Part shown: piece by piece, positions 1-9,396 of the stretch
How positions within the stretch are numbered: position 1 is the first letter of the stretch
Layout of the letters: each line of letters starts with the position of its first letter
Origin: CBDCRK01 sp965220955
GTDB lineage: Bacteria; Desulfobacterota; Binatia; Bin18; CBDCRK01
Direction of reading: 5' to 3'
DNA length: 64,000 bases
NCBI GenBank assembly: GCA_965220955.1
Contig: CBDCRK010000015.1
Location: 1 to 64,000, forward strand
The notes under the pieces: generated by a model
Databases searched by the model: none
Told to the model about the DNA's origin: nothing
What the model saw: only the letters and a program-made list of their open reading frames with translations
Position numbers and translations under genes: made by a program

Positions 1-501
1 TCTTGTTCCACTAGGTGGTCCGGGGGCAGCGGCATAGTGGTGATAAGAGCTGCGTAATAGAGCATCCCATACTCTGGATGCAGAATAATATTAGCCGCTA
101 GACTGCGCGTCCCCAAACCTGCAAGCACGGCAGCCAGCATCATGCTCATGGGTGGCGCATGGCCGCTCACCTCACGAGCGGGAGCCTGGAGCGCATAGTA
201 GTCATATTCTCTCTCAATCATATCAGCCATAATATGCACGGCTACATTCTCACGCAGGTCATAGCCAATATTCTCCATCACATCATGGTCTGGAGAGTGC
301 CAGGCGCCGGCTGTGGGTCCGTCCCCCCCGGCCACCACCACGCTTTTTGCTCCTGGTAGAAAATCCTCGGGTCGGTGTCCCTGAGGCACATAGCTATTGA
401 ACGCGTCAGCCGCCGCAATGCCAACAACCTTGGCTCCGGCCCTGAGTCCTGCTTTCTTAATCCTTTGCTTTGCCTCTGCGAAGTTGCTCTCAGGTTCCAT
501 A
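1..501 (-). CDS. QueG-like (epoxyqueuosine reductase / Fe-S) protein, N-terminal part, cut by window edge
   Basis: The minus-strand frame is open from the window edge to about 515. It encodes the N-terminal domain of the QueG/DUF1730-like family: GAKVVGIAAADAF, then GHRPEDFLPGAKSVVV, then MLAAVLAGLGTRSLAANIIL. The Fe-S part would lie beyond the window. The only plausible ATG is at 501 and is one base out of frame with the rest. Removing one G near 480 would join MEPESNF to AEAKQRIKKAG. This is either a real frameshift or a sequencing error. AAGGAG lies about 20 nt upstream of the ATG. The family call rests on motif memory. The exact reaction is uncertain, because many QueG-like proteins are not tRNA enzymes. 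Confidence 0.6.
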
Positions 502-612
502 CAGTTCGCTTAACCTATTTCTCCTTGCAGGCCAGGCGCAAGTTCACTCAAGTGGACATTGACCCGCCGCATCTAAGCGAACACCTGAGGGGATAACAGG
601 GGCATGACGGTG

Positions 613-1449
613 TTAATCCTGCCCAATGATATCGCCGGGTAAATGCATCAAATGGGTTTGTCTCATCATGGCCAAAATTTCCGAGGCAATTTCTTCTATG
701 GGTTTGTTGGTCACATTAATAATCGACCATTGGGGATGGTTGTTGAAGACTCGTTGTGCATACATTAATTCTCGACGCACAAAGTCGGGATTGGCATATT
801 CTCCCGCAGCACCTCCCAAGTGTTCGTGACGCGCTCGTCGCAGTGCTGCTAAACGACGCGGATCAGTTGTGAGGCCGAACACTCGCCCGGGAGGCAGCTC
901 AAAAAGAATCGCGGGTAGTGTCATTCCCAATATAACCGGCACATTGGCAAGAAACCAACCTTTGAAGGCAAGGTAAATACTTAGGGGTGTTTTGAAAGTA
1001 CGGGAGACGCCAACAAGTACGATTTCAGCTTTTAACAGTTCGTCGACTCGCTGGCCATCGTCATGGCGGAGGGCAAATTCCATTGCTTCGATTCGTTGGA
1101 AATATTCTTTGTTTAACTTGCCAAAAAGGCCTGGCTTGCCAGATGGCGAATGAGCAAATTGATGGGATAGCTGTGCCAACAGAGGCCCCATAAGATCAAT
1201 AGTTTCAACGTTGTGCAAACGACCGGTGCGTACGATTACCCCACGCAATGCATCCGAAACTACCGTGTGAACAATGAAGCCGTCAACCTGAGCAGCTTCC
1301 TTGACGATCTGCAGAACCTGCTTTTGGGTGCGTATTTCTGGTCGGTGCATTAGCTTTACTGCGGTTTCTGCATACTGTGTGAGAGCAGCTTTTAGGGTCT
1401 GTTCGGCCGTTCTTCCCGTACCATCAGAAACTATGAAAATGTGGTGCAC
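613..1449 (-). CDS. ppsR: PEP synthase / PPDK regulatory protein (DUF299 kinase-pyrophosphorylase)
   Basis: This 278-residue protein has the family's usual length. It starts HHIFIVSDGTGRTAEQ, as PpsR proteins do, and carries the P-loop-like GVSRTFKT at residues 147-154. The family is a bifunctional ADP-dependent kinase and Pi-dependent pyrophosphorylase. It switches phosphoenolpyruvate synthase or pyruvate phosphate dikinase off and on by modifying a threonine next to the catalytic histidine. No ppsA or ppdK lies in the window, so the partner must be elsewhere. The QueG-like gene follows on the same strand after about 110 bp. The leader is divergent from the benzoate-CoA ligase gene. Confidence 0.92.
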   Translation of the reverse strand: MHHIFIVSDGTGRTAEQTLKAALTQYAETAVKLMHRPEIRTQKQVLQIVKEAAQVDGFIVHTVVSDALRGVIVRTGRLHNVETIDLMGPLLAQLSHQFAHSPSGKPGLFGKLNKEYFQRIEAMEFALRHDDGQRVDELLKAEIVLVGVSRTFKTPLSIYLAFKGWFLANVPVILGMTLPAILFELPPGRVFGLTTDPRRLAALRRARHEHLGGAAGEYANPDFVRRELMYAQRVFNNHPQWSIINVTNKPIEEIASEILAMMRQTHLMHLPGDIIGQD

Positions 1450-1550
1450 TTCCTATTCTCCAAGTTGATCTTTCTAATTATATTGCAAACAGTGGCTGTC
1501 TGCAAATAGGAATTAGGCAGCGAGCCGGACCATGACTATTTTCGGGCTAT

Positions 1551-1612
1551 GCCGATATCTTGATATATCACTGCCGATTATCTAGATAATCAGCAGTGAG
1601 CTCCCGATTATC
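1551..1612. promoter_or_regulatory. Long palindrome with repeated half-sites before the CoA ligase gene
   Basis: Between divergent ppsR and the ligase gene lies the perfect 16-bp palindrome GATTATCTAGATAATC (1576-1591). It is flanked by CTGC (1571-1574) and GCAG (1593-1596), giving a 26-bp inverted repeat. A related half, CCGATTATC, recurs at 1604-1612, and CCGATATCTTGATATATC lies at about 1552-1569. This looks like a multi-site operator for a dimeric regulator, possibly MarR-type given the aromatic-CoA ligase. The regulator type is inference. No regulator gene is adjacent. Confidence 0.5.
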
Positions 1613-1669
1613 CACATATCAGCGCACGCTCAAAATCTCCTGCGAGCGTTATGCTAAGGAGAGAGCAGT

Positions 1670-3217
1670 ATGAAGGCAGCAGACCTCCCCCTCCATTACA
1701 ACATTGTAGATATTCTAGAGCGCAACCTGGCTGAACGTCCCAATAAAGTTGCCCTGTATAGCCTCGAACGAGAGATGACCTTCCAGGAGGTTGCTAGCGA
1801 GGTGAACCAGGTCGGCCATGCGCTCATAAAACTCGGTGTTCGCACAGGGGAGTTTGTGGGGATTCTTGCGCTCGATGGCCCCGAGTGGGTGGCTTCCTTC
1901 TTTGGCACTGTGAAAATCGGCGCGATTGTTATAGGCATGAACACTCTGCTCAGGCCCCACGATTATGCCTACATGCTGCGTGACAGCCGGGCACGCGTGC
2001 TGATTGTGCATGAAGCCCTATTGCCACTCATTGAGGAAGTCCGTGATGAACAGCCATTTCTGGAGCATGTCATTGTTATTGGTCAAAGCCAACAAAGGAG
2101 CAATATTTCCTACCACGACTGGATCAGCGGTGAATCAGCCGAACTCGCAGCTGCGCCAACGCACTGCGAGGACTTCTGTTCGCTCCATTATTCCAGTGGG
2201 ACAACCGGTGAGCCCAAGGGCATTCTTCATGCCCACAAGGATTATCCGCTTGCCGCTCAACTATGGGGCGTGAATGTATTGGATCTGCGTGAGGAGGATC
2301 GTACCCTAGCAGCCGCTAAATTGTTCTTTACCTTTGGCATGGGTGGAAACCTCATCCTGCCATGGTATGTGGGCGCAAATGTGGTGCTCTTTTCCGGGTC
2401 ACCCCGTATTGCAACGAGTGTCCTCGAGGTCATTGGCCGCTTCAAGCCAACCATCTTCTACAATGCTCCGACCGGCTATGCGGCCATGCTGGCGGTTGAG
2501 GGATTTCCCGAGAAATATGACCTTTCCTCCCTGCGCCTGTGTGTCTCGGCAGGCGAGGCGTTACCGGCTCCGGTCTGGCACGAGTGGAAGGAAAAAACCA
2601 GGGTAGACATTATTGACGGGATCGGCTCAACAGAAAACCTCTTTATGTTTCTGTCGAATGGGCCTGACAATATCTGCCCGGGCAGCAGTGGCAAACCGTT
2701 TGCGGGGTATGAGTTAAAGATTGTTGACAACGAAGACAATGAAGTCCCGCAGGGCGAGATTGGCAACCTGATAGTTAAGGGAGAAACGGCGGCTCTTTCC
2801 TACTGGCATCAGTATGAGAGGAGTCGGCAGACCTTCCGCGGCGAGTGGCTCTTCACTGGTGACAAATATTATGTGGACGAGGAGGGCTATTACTGGCATG
2901 CTGGCCGCTCGGACGATATGCTGAAAGTGGGCGGTATCTGGGTCTCGCCGGTTGAGATTGAGAGCGCATTGATCAGCCATGCGGCCGTGTTAGAGTGTGC
3001 CGTGGTGGGATCCCCCGATCAGTCTAGTTTGATCAAACCCAAGGCGTTTGTGGTCCTCAACCAGGGCCAGGTGGCCTCAGAGGAGCTAGCTCGTGAGCTT
3101 ATTGGCTATTGCCAAGAAAAAATGGCAGCCTACAAACGCCCCCGCTGGATCGAGTTTGTTGACGAGTTACCCAAGACGGCTACCGGCAAGATCCAACGCT
3201 TCAAGCTGCGCGACTAG
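1670..3217 (+). CDS. Benzoate-CoA ligase family protein (AMP-forming acyl-CoA synthetase)
   Basis: This 515-residue ANL-superfamily enzyme activates a carboxylate, probably aromatic, with ATP and CoA. The AMP-binding loop YSSGTTGEPKG is near residue 173, and AAKLFFTFGMGGNLILPWY is typical of benzoate-CoA ligases. The hinge region has GRSDDMLKVGG, and the catalytic lysine sits in the C-terminal PKTATGKIQR. AAGGAGAG lies 6-8 nt before the ATG at 1670. The gene is alone on its strand, behind the palindrome at 1576-1591, and converges with an LLM remnant 18 bp downstream. No benzoyl-CoA oxygenase or reductase genes are nearby, so the substrate could be another aryl or small acid. Confidence 0.85.
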   Translation: MKAADLPLHYNIVDILERNLAERPNKVALYSLEREMTFQEVASEVNQVGHALIKLGVRTGEFVGILALDGPEWVASFFGTVKIGAIVIGMNTLLRPHDYAYMLRDSRARVLIVHEALLPLIEEVRDEQPFLEHVIVIGQSQQRSNISYHDWISGESAELAAAPTHCEDFCSLHYSSGTTGEPKGILHAHKDYPLAAQLWGVNVLDLREEDRTLAAAKLFFTFGMGGNLILPWYVGANVVLFSGSPRIATSVLEVIGRFKPTIFYNAPTGYAAMLAVEGFPEKYDLSSLRLCVSAGEALPAPVWHEWKEKTRVDIIDGIGSTENLFMFLSNGPDNICPGSSGKPFAGYELKIVDNEDNEVPQGEIGNLIVKGETAALSYWHQYERSRQTFRGEWLFTGDKYYVDEEGYYWHAGRSDDMLKVGGIWVSPVEIESALISHAAVLECAVVGSPDQSSLIKPKAFVVLNQGQVASEELARELIGYCQEKMAAYKRPRWIEFVDELPKTATGKIQRFKLRD

Positions 3218-3235
3218 TAGGGTACGCTTGGTTTG

Positions 3236-3610
3236 CTAACGCTCAAAATCGGTATAGGTTGAGCCAAATGCCCAAGAGCGGCCATGGCGGCCCTTTGAGA
3301 GTCGGTCCAGTCCAGCCAGCATCTTGGCGCACAGAAGCGGTTCACGGTAGGGCAAAACAAGAACGCCAATCCCCAGGAGCAGCCTGGTTTGCGGAGCCAG
3401 CCAGTGGAGGGTGGCCACAGGCTCATAGAAGGTAGCATCAAAGACGGCTCTCCCTTCAGGGTTTCCCGTCCAGAAGTCTTCCATGACCACCACATGGTCT
3501 GTGGCCCACAGGGAAGCAAAACTGTAGTTCTCCGCCGCTTGGGCGATGCGAAGCATCACTTCTGGTGAGGTCTGATCACCATAGTTACGAAATGATAGGC
3601 CAATGTCCAT
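3236..3610 (-). pseudogene. Truncated LLM-class (luciferase-like, F420/flavin) oxidoreductase
   Basis: The 124-residue frame starts normally for an LLM oxidoreductase: DIGLSFRNYGDQTSP, then FASLWATDHVVV, then LLLGIGVLVLPYREPL and LAGLDRLSKGR. It stops where full-length members (about 280-340 residues) continue. After KGR the expected glycine-rich motif is degenerate. GGAGG sits 9 nt before the ATG, so the 5' end looks intact. The stop is 18 bp from the end of the convergent CoA ligase gene, so a deletion probably removed the C-terminal two thirds. It could still be translated as a short protein, but it lacks most of the TIM barrel. Confidence 0.75.
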
Positions 3611-3833
3611 TGTTTACTTTCCTCCGTGGCCAAAAGCCATTATGAGTTAGCCACATCACCCCATATAAGGATTTGAGAGTGGGCCGCGCTTTGCTCCTCT
3701 TATCTCAGCCTGCCTTAGCAGAGGGGAATAAACGAAGCAAGGAAAACAAGCGTTGCCGAATGCTTACCCCAAATCTTTGGTATTTCTTTAAATGGAAATT
3801 CGTATAGGATAACATAGATATATTGGAGAAGGC

Positions 3834-4130
3834 ATGACCGCGGACATTGACGGCGCATTTATGCGAGCCCTGAAACATATCTTTGCCGACCTCACGGAGC
3901 GGGAGTGGTACGAGGACTTGTATCACGCGCTCTGCAATATTGCCTGGGTCCACCAGTCCAGCGGTCAGCGGTGGTTGTGCTCGTGGCGGTATGCCGGCAC
4001 GGTGACGGCAGTCCTCAGAGGGATGGGAGAAGATTACCTGGATTACTATGTGATGGGGGGCGAAGGTACCGTTGCCCCCTGGTTACGGGAGGCCCTGGCA
4101 GCCTATGGATGGGGGTCAGCAGGGGAGTAA
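3834..4130 (+). CDS. Hypothetical protein, 98 aa
   Basis: The gene has a good ribosome binding site (TTGGAGAAGGC just before the ATG) and a 98-residue product rich in Trp and Tyr. The composition is soluble, with no signal peptide or membrane segment. I do not recognise a family. It sits upstream of the defence helicase gene on the same strand, 67 bp before that start, and could be co-transcribed with the cassette. An overlapping frame at 3905-4144 is a shadow. Whether it belongs to the defence system is open. Confidence 0.6.
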   Translation: MTADIDGAFMRALKHIFADLTEREWYEDLYHALCNIAWVHQSSGQRWLCSWRYAGTVTAVLRGMGEDYLDYYVMGGEGTVAPWLREALAAYGWGSAGE

Positions 4131-4197
4131 GACAAGGCAGTTAGGGTTGGATTTTGAGGAGTGAGCGACTGCTGTCCTGCTTATTGAGGTGACCATC

Positions 4198-7100
4198 ATG
4201 CAGATCTTCCAACTCCGCGATCAGCTCACCCGCGATTACGCCGCCTACACGAAAAGTTTTCTCCAGATCCGAGACCAGCGGATCAGGGAGTATGTTGAGC
4301 AAAGCCTGGACGCTGGCGCGCTCTGGCCCGAGCCGTTGATCCAACTCAATCCTTCATTCGAGCCAGGCGAGTGGATCGACGAATTGGTGGACTCGGGGGT
4401 GCTCCACCAGGAATGCCGCGGGGTCTTCCGCAAGGACAAAGACAAGCCGGAGTGCTTGGGCGAAGGCCGGCCGCTACGACTGTACCGGCACCAGTCTGAA
4501 GCGATCCGCACCGCGCGAGGTGGACACCATTACATTCTGACAACCGGCACGGGCTCTGGCAAGAGCCTCGCCTACATTGTGCCGATTGTCGATCATGTGC
4601 TCCGGCGCGGAAGTGGTCGTGGTATCCAGGCGATCGTTGTCTATCCCATGAACGCCCTGGCAAACAGCCAGCATGGAGAGCTCGAGAAGTTTCTCTGCTA
4701 CGGCTATCCCAACCGCAAAGGACCTGCAACGTTCGCTCTCTATACCGGGCAGGAGTCGGACGAACAGAAGAATGCGATCGTTGCGAATCCGCCAGACATC
4801 CTGCTCACCAACTACGTAATGCTGGAGCTTGTGCTCACACGACCGCAAGAAAAAAACCTTATCCAAGCGGCACAGGGCCTTCAGTTCCTTGTTCTTGATG
4901 AACTGCATACCTACCGGGGTCGGCAAGGTGCCGATGTTGCCCTGCTGGTTCGCCGCGTGCGCGATGCCCTTGCGGCCCCGTATCTCCAACGTGTTGGGAC
5001 ATCTGCAACCCTTGCAGGAGTCGGCACCTATGACGAGCAACGTTCCGAGGTCGCAGAAGTCGCCTCTCTCCTATTCGGTGCAGAGGTTCGCCCCGTGCAT
5101 GTCATTGGTGAAACCCTGCAGCGTGCAACTCCTGCGAGAGACATCAATGATCAGTCCTTTGTTGCCGCGCTCACGCAACGAGTTGCAGATCTAGACCGTC
5201 ACCCGCCTGCCGACTACCAGGCCTTTATCGAAGATCCGCTTTCGATCTGGATTGAAAGCACTTTTGGCGTTCGTACCGAGCCCGGCAGCGGCCGTTTGGT
5301 GCGGGCACGGCCACGCAGTCTTTCTGGTAAAGACGGTGCTGCCCAAGCTCTCAGCCAGGTTACCGGAGTACCAGAACAACGCTGCATCGAGGTGTTCCAG
5401 GAAGGGTTACTCGCTGGCTACACCTGCGAGCTCCCACCAGAGACACGTTTCCCGCCCTTCGCTTTCCGTTTACACCAGTTCATTAGCCGCGGTGACATGG
5501 TGTATGCCTCCCTCGAACCTGAAGATTTGCGGCATGTAACCGTCTATGGACAACAGTATGTCCCAGGGGATCGTCATCGTGTGTTGCTGCCGCTCGTCTT
5601 CTGCCGTGAGTGTGGGCAAGAGTATTACTGTATCCGGGCGGCTTCCAGCACAGAGACAAGCAAAAAAGCTTTCAGGCCGCGTGACCTTAACGATCGCCTC
5701 AGTGATGAGGAAGGTGAAGCCGGGTTTTTGTATTTCAGCACAACCGATCCCTGGCCCAGCGACTCGGAAAATGTGCTGGCAAAACTCCCGGATGACTGGA
5801 TTGAAGAATATCGTGGAGTCCCGCGAGTTCGGCGTGCCCGGCGGGATGAACTGCCACAACCGGTTCAGGTTGGACCAGAGGGTCAGGAAAGCGGTACTGG
5901 AATTGACTGCCACTATCTTCCGGCGCCCTTTCGCTTCTGCCTCTCCTGCGGCGTTGCATACGGCGCCCGACAAGCTTCGGATATTGCGAAACTGGCTTCT
6001 CTGGGTTCTGGTGGGCGGAGCACAGCGACCACGATCTTGAGCCTGTCTACAGTCCGCAGTCTGCAGAACGACCAAACCCTACCGGAGCGTGCGCGCAAGC
6101 TCCTCAGTTTTACTGATAACCGGCAGGATGCGTCCCTGCAGGCAGGGCACTTTAACGACTTCATTGAAATTGGCCTGCTGCGTTCTGCTCTCTACCGCGC
6201 CGTTCGTAATGTTAGTCCGGCTGGGCTGTCGCACACGGACCTCACGCAGAAAGTGTTCGAGGCGCTTAACCTCCCTTTAGAACGATATGCCAGCAATCCA
6301 AACGTGCGATTTCAGCAGCTGGCAGAAACACAGCGGGCGTTGCGGGAGGTGCTTGGGTATCGTCTCTATCGTGATCTCCAACGAGGTTGGCGAATATTCT
6401 CACCGAACCTTGAGCAGTGTGGTCTACTGGAAATGCAATATCTGTCGCTCAACGAGGTCTGCCAGGCCGCAGATGTCTGGCAAGACGCTCATCCGGCCCT
6501 TGTCATGGCCAGTGCCCAGACCCGCATAAAAGTCGCCCGGGTGCTCCTTGACTACTTGCGGCGTGAGCTGGCGATCAAAGTCGATTCCCTCACTCCCCAG
6601 TACCAGGAGAAGATTCAGCAGCTCAGTAGCCAGTACCTCATCGAACCCTGGGTGCTTGATGAGAATGAAGTTGCCAGTATGAAGCACGCTGCCATTCTCT
6701 TTCCCCGGGCTAGGAGTCCGAAGGATTATGGCGGCAACGTCTACATGTCTGCCCGCGGCGGGTTTGGGCAGTACCTCGGCCGCAGCTCGACATTCCCAGA
6801 ATGGAACGGTCCGCTGCGTTTAGAAGACAGGCAGACCATCGTTCGGGATTTGCTCAAGGGGTTGCATGTGGCTGGTCTTGTGGAAATTGTCCGTGAACCA
6901 AACGAAAAGGACGATGTCTCCGGATACCAGCTCCCGGCCTCGGCGATGCACTGGATTGCTGGCGATGGGACACGCGCGTTTCATGATCCGATCCGCATGC
7001 CCAACGCCCCTACCTCTGGTGGACGAACGAATCCGTTCTTCGTCGATTTTTATCGGACCGTTGCAGCAGAGACGCAGGGCCTGGAGGCACGCGAGCATAC

Positions 7101-9396
7101 GGCCCAGGTACCCTACGAACTGCGCCTTGATCGTGAAGATCGCTTCCGCAAGGGACAGCTCCCGATCCTGTACTGCTCTCCGACAATGGAGCTGGGGGTC
7201 GATATTGCCGAGCTGAACGTTGTGAACCTGCGGAACATCCCGCCAACACCGGCGAACTACGCGCAGCGTAGTGGGCGCGCTGGACGTAGCGGGCAACCTG
7301 CGCTGGTCTTTGCCTATTGTGCCACAGGCAGCCCGCATGACCAGTACTTTTTCAAACGGCCGGACCTCATGGTGGCTGGCGCAGTTTCACCACCGCGTCT
7401 CGATCTCGCCAACGAAGACCTTGCCCGCGCTCATGTTTATGCCATTTGGCTAGCAGAAACTGGTCTGAGCCTCGGGAAATCGTTAAAAGATATCCTGGAC
7501 CTTGCTGGCGAAGATCCGAGCCTAGCCCTGCTCGACAGCGCGCGAGCAAGTATCGAAGCGGAAGGACCAAAACGACGAGCGCGGGAGCGAGCGACACAGG
7601 TACTGGCGAGCATTGCTGACGAATTGCGCACGTCAGAGTGGTACACAGACCGTTGGCTCGATGATGTGCTTGCGCAGGTTGGACGGCATTTCGAACAGGC
7701 GTGCGAGCGCTGGCGCGGCTTATATCGCGCAGCGCTCTCTCAGGCCAAGGCCCAGGATCGCATCATTCGCGATGCCTCGCGTAGTGCCCAGGACAAAGCT
7801 CAGGCTGAACGGTTGCGGCGGGAGGCAGAGGCGCAGCTCAAACTCCTGACGGAAACGGAGGAGCTGGTCCAGTCAGATTTCTATAGCTACCGCTATTTTG
7901 CCAGTGAAGGCTTCCTGCCTGGCTACAGTTTCCCTCGTCTTCCGCTCTCCGCTTATATTCCGGGGCGACGAACAAAACAACGTGACGAGTTTCTTTCCCG
8001 ACCTCGTTTCCTGGCGATCTCAGAATTCGGCCCACGCGCCATTGTCTATCATGAAGGCTCCCGCTACCTCATCAATAAGGTTATCCTCCCCGTGGAAGAT
8101 GAGGAGTTGCTGACGCGCCGGGCCAAGCAGTGCGCGCAGTGTGGCTACTTGCACCCTATCACTGATGGCGAGGGGCTGGACCTCTGCGAGCGGTGTAAAA
8201 CGCCGCTTGGGACACCACTCGCATCACTCCTGCGTCTGCAAAATGTCTCCACCAAACGACGCGACAAGATTAACTCGGACGAAGAAGAACGCGTGCGTCT
8301 GGGTTACGATATTGTCACCGGGTTCCGCTTCGCCGAAGTAGGCGGACATCCTTCCTTCCGCACGGCCACCCTTGAGCAGGATGGAATCGTTCTGGGTCAT
8401 TTGACCTACGGCCATGCGACAACGCTGTGGCGCATCAACCTTGGATGGCGGCGGCGTAGACAGAAAGAGCAATATGGCTTTGTCCTTGACACAGAACGTG
8501 GCTACTGGGCGCGGAACGAGCAGATGGCTGACGAGGACCAGGATCAAGATCCGTTCTCCGCACGCGCCGCGCGGGTGATTCCCTATGTGGAAGATCGCCG
8601 GAACTGTCTACTTTTTGAGCCGGCTGACTCATATAGTGACGCTGTCATGGCTTCACTGCAGGCCGCACTGAAGAGCGCAATCCAGGTGCAGTACCAGCTC
8701 GAAGACAACGAACTGGCGGCTGAACCACTGCCTGGTTCCGGCCTGCAGCCCCGCCGGTTGCTGCTCTTCTACGAATCGGCTGAAGGAGGAGCCGGTGTGC
8801 TCCGGCGCCTGCTTGACGACCCACAAGCGTTTGTTGGCATTGCCAAGGAGGCGTTGCGCCTATGTCATTTCCATCCCGATACCGGAGAAGACGAACACAG
8901 GGCACCCCGTGCGTCCGAAGACTGTGAAGCTGCCTGTTATGACTGCCTGATGGATTACTACAACCAGAGAGACCATCCCCTGCTCGACCGTCAGGCCATT
9001 CGGGAGATCCTTCTGCAATGGACACAGGCACATGTGGCATCCGCCCCGGCCTCACGCTCCCGTACGGAACATCTGGACCAGCTGATGCGCCTCGCTGGTT
9101 CTGACTTGGAACGGTGCTGGTTGCAATATCTGGATGCACACGGCCACCGCTTGCCGTCAGACGCGCAAAAATTGATCGACGCCTGCCACACACGTCCCGA
9201 CTTTTTCTACGCAGACTGCCAGGCGGCGATTTACATCGACGGCCCTCCCCACGATTATCCGGAGCAGAGTGCACGCGATGCTGCCCAGACAGAGTGTATG
9301 GAGGATTACGGCTACCTGGTGATTCGCTTCGGTCATCGGGACGACTGGGCCGTAAAGATCGCGCAATACCCGCACATCTTTGGGAGGCCGACATGA
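4198..9396 (+). CDS. Giant DUF1998 superfamily 2 helicase with C-terminal nuclease-like module (DISARM-related)
   Basis: This 1732-residue DEAD-type helicase has Walker A TGTGSGKS near residue 115 and DELH near 235. The second RecA domain has SPTMELGVDIAELN near 995 and motif VI QRSGRAGR near 1025. A four-Cys zinc knuckle (CAQCGY...CERC) is near 1310. The DUF1998 signature follows: ESAEGGAGVLRRL near 1525 and CEAACYDCLMDYYNQ near 1577. The last 50-70 residues read PDFFYADCQAAIYIDG, H, then GYLVIRFG, resembling Vsr/DUF559 (PD-(D/E)XK-fold) endonucleases. DrmA, DruE and MrfA are related helicases. I chose ATG 4198 because GAGGTG is well spaced from it; GTG 4189 is in frame. The stop overlaps the next start (ATGA). 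Confidence 0.88.
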   Translation: MQIFQLRDQLTRDYAAYTKSFLQIRDQRIREYVEQSLDAGALWPEPLIQLNPSFEPGEWIDELVDSGVLHQECRGVFRKDKDKPECLGEGRPLRLYRHQSEAIRTARGGHHYILTTGTGSGKSLAYIVPIVDHVLRRGSGRGIQAIVVYPMNALANSQHGELEKFLCYGYPNRKGPATFALYTGQESDEQKNAIVANPPDILLTNYVMLELVLTRPQEKNLIQAAQGLQFLVLDELHTYRGRQGADVALLVRRVRDALAAPYLQRVGTSATLAGVGTYDEQRSEVAEVASLLFGAEVRPVHVIGETLQRATPARDINDQSFVAALTQRVADLDRHPPADYQAFIEDPLSIWIESTFGVRTEPGSGRLVRARPRSLSGKDGAAQALSQVTGVPEQRCIEVFQEGLLAGYTCELPPETRFPPFAFRLHQFISRGDMVYASLEPEDLRHVTVYGQQYVPGDRHRVLLPLVFCRECGQEYYCIRAASSTETSKKAFRPRDLNDRLSDEEGEAGFLYFSTTDPWPSDSENVLAKLPDDWIEEYRGVPRVRRARRDELPQPVQVGPEGQESGTGIDCHYLPAPFRFCLSCGVAYGARQASDIAKLASLGSGGRSTATTILSLSTVRSLQNDQTLPERARKLLSFTDNRQDASLQAGHFNDFIEIGLLRSALYRAVRNVSPAGLSHTDLTQKVFEALNLPLERYASNPNVRFQQLAETQRALREVLGYRLYRDLQRGWRIFSPNLEQCGLLEMQYLSLNEVCQAADVWQDAHPALVMASAQTRIKVARVLLDYLRRELAIKVDSLTPQYQEKIQQLSSQYLIEPWVLDENEVASMKHAAILFPRARSPKDYGGNVYMSARGGFGQYLGRSSTFPEWNGPLRLEDRQTIVRDLLKGLHVAGLVEIVREPNEKDDVSGYQLPASAMHWIAGDGTRAFHDPIRMPNAPTSGGRTNPFFVDFYRTVAAETQGLEAREHTAQVPYELRLDREDRFRKGQLPILYCSPTMELGVDIAELNVVNLRNIPPTPANYAQRSGRAGRSGQPALVFAYCATGSPHDQYFFKRPDLMVAGAVSPPRLDLANEDLARAHVYAIWLAETGLSLGKSLKDILDLAGEDPSLALLDSARASIEAEGPKRRARERATQVLASIADELRTSEWYTDRWLDDVLAQVGRHFEQACERWRGLYRAALSQAKAQDRIIRDASRSAQDKAQAERLRREAEAQLKLLTETEELVQSDFYSYRYFASEGFLPGYSFPRLPLSAYIPGRRTKQRDEFLSRPRFLAISEFGPRAIVYHEGSRYLINKVILPVEDEELLTRRAKQCAQCGYLHPITDGEGLDLCERCKTPLGTPLASLLRLQNVSTKRRDKINSDEEERVRLGYDIVTGFRFAEVGGHPSFRTATLEQDGIVLGHLTYGHATTLWRINLGWRRRRQKEQYGFVLDTERGYWARNEQMADEDQDQDPFSARAARVIPYVEDRRNCLLFEPADSYSDAVMASLQAALKSAIQVQYQLEDNELAAEPLPGSGLQPRRLLLFYESAEGGAGVLRRLLDDPQAFVGIAKEALRLCHFHPDTGEDEHRAPRASEDCEAACYDCLMDYYNQRDHPLLDRQAIREILLQWTQAHVASAPASRSRTEHLDQLMRLAGSDLERCWLQYLDAHGHRLPSDAQKLIDACHTRPDFFYADCQAAIYIDGPPHDYPEQSARDAAQTECMEDYGYLVIRFGHRDDWAVKIAQYPHIFGRPT

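Noticed and set aside
9114..9392. Upstream extension of the SNF2 frame
   Set aside because: It is an out-of-frame reading of the DUF1998 helicase end. ATG 9393 overlapping TGA is the natural coupled start.
8645..9394. 249-residue minus-strand open frame
   Set aside because: It lies entirely within the helicase 3' end, is Arg/Ser/Pro-rich without motifs, and is a shadow of the GC-rich coding frame.
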